From assembly GCA_021781255.1 (NCBI GenBank), contig JAJXXG010000964.1, positions 1 through 5,909 of the forward strand: a stretch of DNA of 5,909 nucleotides. Direction: 5' to 3'. Positions 5,488 to 5,909 of the stretch are shown piece by piece. The DNA comes from Acidobacteriota bacterium (GTDB lineage: Bacteria > Acidobacteriota > Terriglobia > Terriglobales > Acidobacteriaceae). The position numbers were made by a program, and so were the translations under genes. Numbering within the stretch: position 1 is the stretch's first letter; each line of letters begins with the position of its first letter. The notes below the pieces were generated by a model. That model saw nothing but the letters and a program-made list of their open reading frames with translations, had not been told where the DNA came from and ran no database searches.

Positions 5488-5909
5488 GTCCGTGAAGCCG
5501 CCTCCCGACCAGGGACAGCGCATGCAGGCGCTCGATCAGGCGCGCTCCATTCTTGTGCAGGCGCCGGCTGGCTCCGGCAAGACTGATCTGCTTACCCGCA
5601 GATTTCTGCGGCTGCTGAGCGAGGTGGACGAGCCCGGCGAGGTTGTCGCCATCACATTTACCAGGGCCGCCGCAGCCGAAATGCGCCATCGGATTCTGGC
5701 GGAGTTGGAGAAAGCCGCTGCAAGCGATGCGCCGGCGCGGGCTCAAGACGAATTCTCAATGGACGCGCTTGCTCTTCGCGCGCTGGAACGCTCGCGCGCC
5801 CTTGGCTGGCAACTGCCGGACCTGCCTGCGCAGCTTCGCATCAAAACGATCGATTCCTTCTGCCGCGATCTGGCGCTGCAGCAGCCGTTGCTGACTGAAC
5901 TCGGCGGAG
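5480..5909 (+). CDS. UvrD/RecB-type helicase (AddA-like), N-terminal fragment cut by window edge
   Basis: 143 codons are visible and the frame is open to the right edge. It starts MSKSVKPPPDQGQRMQALDQ. The sequence ILVQAPAGSGKTDLLTRRFL holds Walker A at 28-35, with Lys34 and Thr35 binding ATP-Mg. AITFTRAAAAEMRHRIL (57-73) is helicase motif Ia, where the common Lys of TFTxKAAAEM is Ala63. QLRIKTIDSFCRDLALQQ (118-135) is the TIDSFC segment typical of the RecB/AddA/UvrD superfamily 1A proteins. Later motifs and any C-terminal nuclease domain lie outside the window. The ATG overlaps the end of the nuclease gene by 8 bp (ATGAGTAA), with AGGAGG 6 nt upstream, so the two are translationally coupled and likely made in matched amounts. 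It is the motor subunit expected for the AddB-like partner: ATP-driven DNA unwinding at double-strand breaks. It could alternatively be named RecB-like exonuclease V beta subunit. Confidence 0.88.
   Translation, partial: MSKSVKPPPDQGQRMQALDQARSILVQAPAGSGKTDLLTRRFLRLLSEVDEPGEVVAITFTRAAAAEMRHRILAELEKAAASDAPARAQDEFSMDALALRALERSRALGWQLPDLPAQLRIKTIDSFCRDLALQQPLLTELGG

Noticed and set aside
5258..5746. 162-codon open frame on the minus strand crossing the nuclease/helicase junction
   Set aside because: Both genes on the plus strand have strong motif support, and this frame has none.

Overview
The window is GC-rich and almost fully coding. It looks like bacterial chromosome. The protein styles (a CusF-SCO fusion lipoprotein, a KDG-kinase-like PfkB protein with a GGGD motif, an AddAB-like nuclease/helicase pair, and a Met/Gly-rich ABC exporter N-terminus) resemble Acidobacteriota of the Terriglobia/Acidobacteriaceae type. 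That assignment is recollection of family style, not a search result, and is moderate at best. I see no mobile element, CRISPR array, tRNA, rRNA or phage gene.

Layout. Minus strand, read right to left from about 2750: (1) a lipoprotein with a CusF-like copper-binding domain fused to a SCO1/SenC domain; (2) after 49 bp, a PfkB-family sugar kinase most like 2-keto-3-deoxygluconate kinase; (3) after 92 bp, which hold a possible extended -10 promoter, a 126-residue four-helix membrane protein of unknown function; (4) 3 bp further on, the start of an ABC exporter that runs off the left edge. Plus strand, from about 2767: (5) a 906-residue AddB-like protein with an inactivated helicase-like N-terminal part and a C-terminal PD-(D/E)XK nuclease domain carrying four cysteines placed for a 4Fe-4S cluster; (6) overlapping it by 8 bp, the start of a UvrD/RecB-type helicase (AddA-like) that runs off the right edge.

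How the genes work together. Genes 5 and 6 form a translationally coupled pair that should make a two-subunit helicase-nuclease for processing double-strand DNA ends. Genes 3 and 4 look like one transcription unit: a small membrane protein with an exporter. The SCO lipoprotein belongs to copper delivery and redox maintenance outside the cytoplasmic membrane. The sugar kinase belongs to hexuronate/gluconate breakdown and has no evident link to its neighbours. The SCO and nuclease genes diverge from a very short shared start region where the exact start codons are uncertain.

Overall this is an ordinary housekeeping region. The points most worth a second look are the small membrane protein tied to the exporter, the CX5C metal site in the SCO fusion, and the crowded divergent start region.
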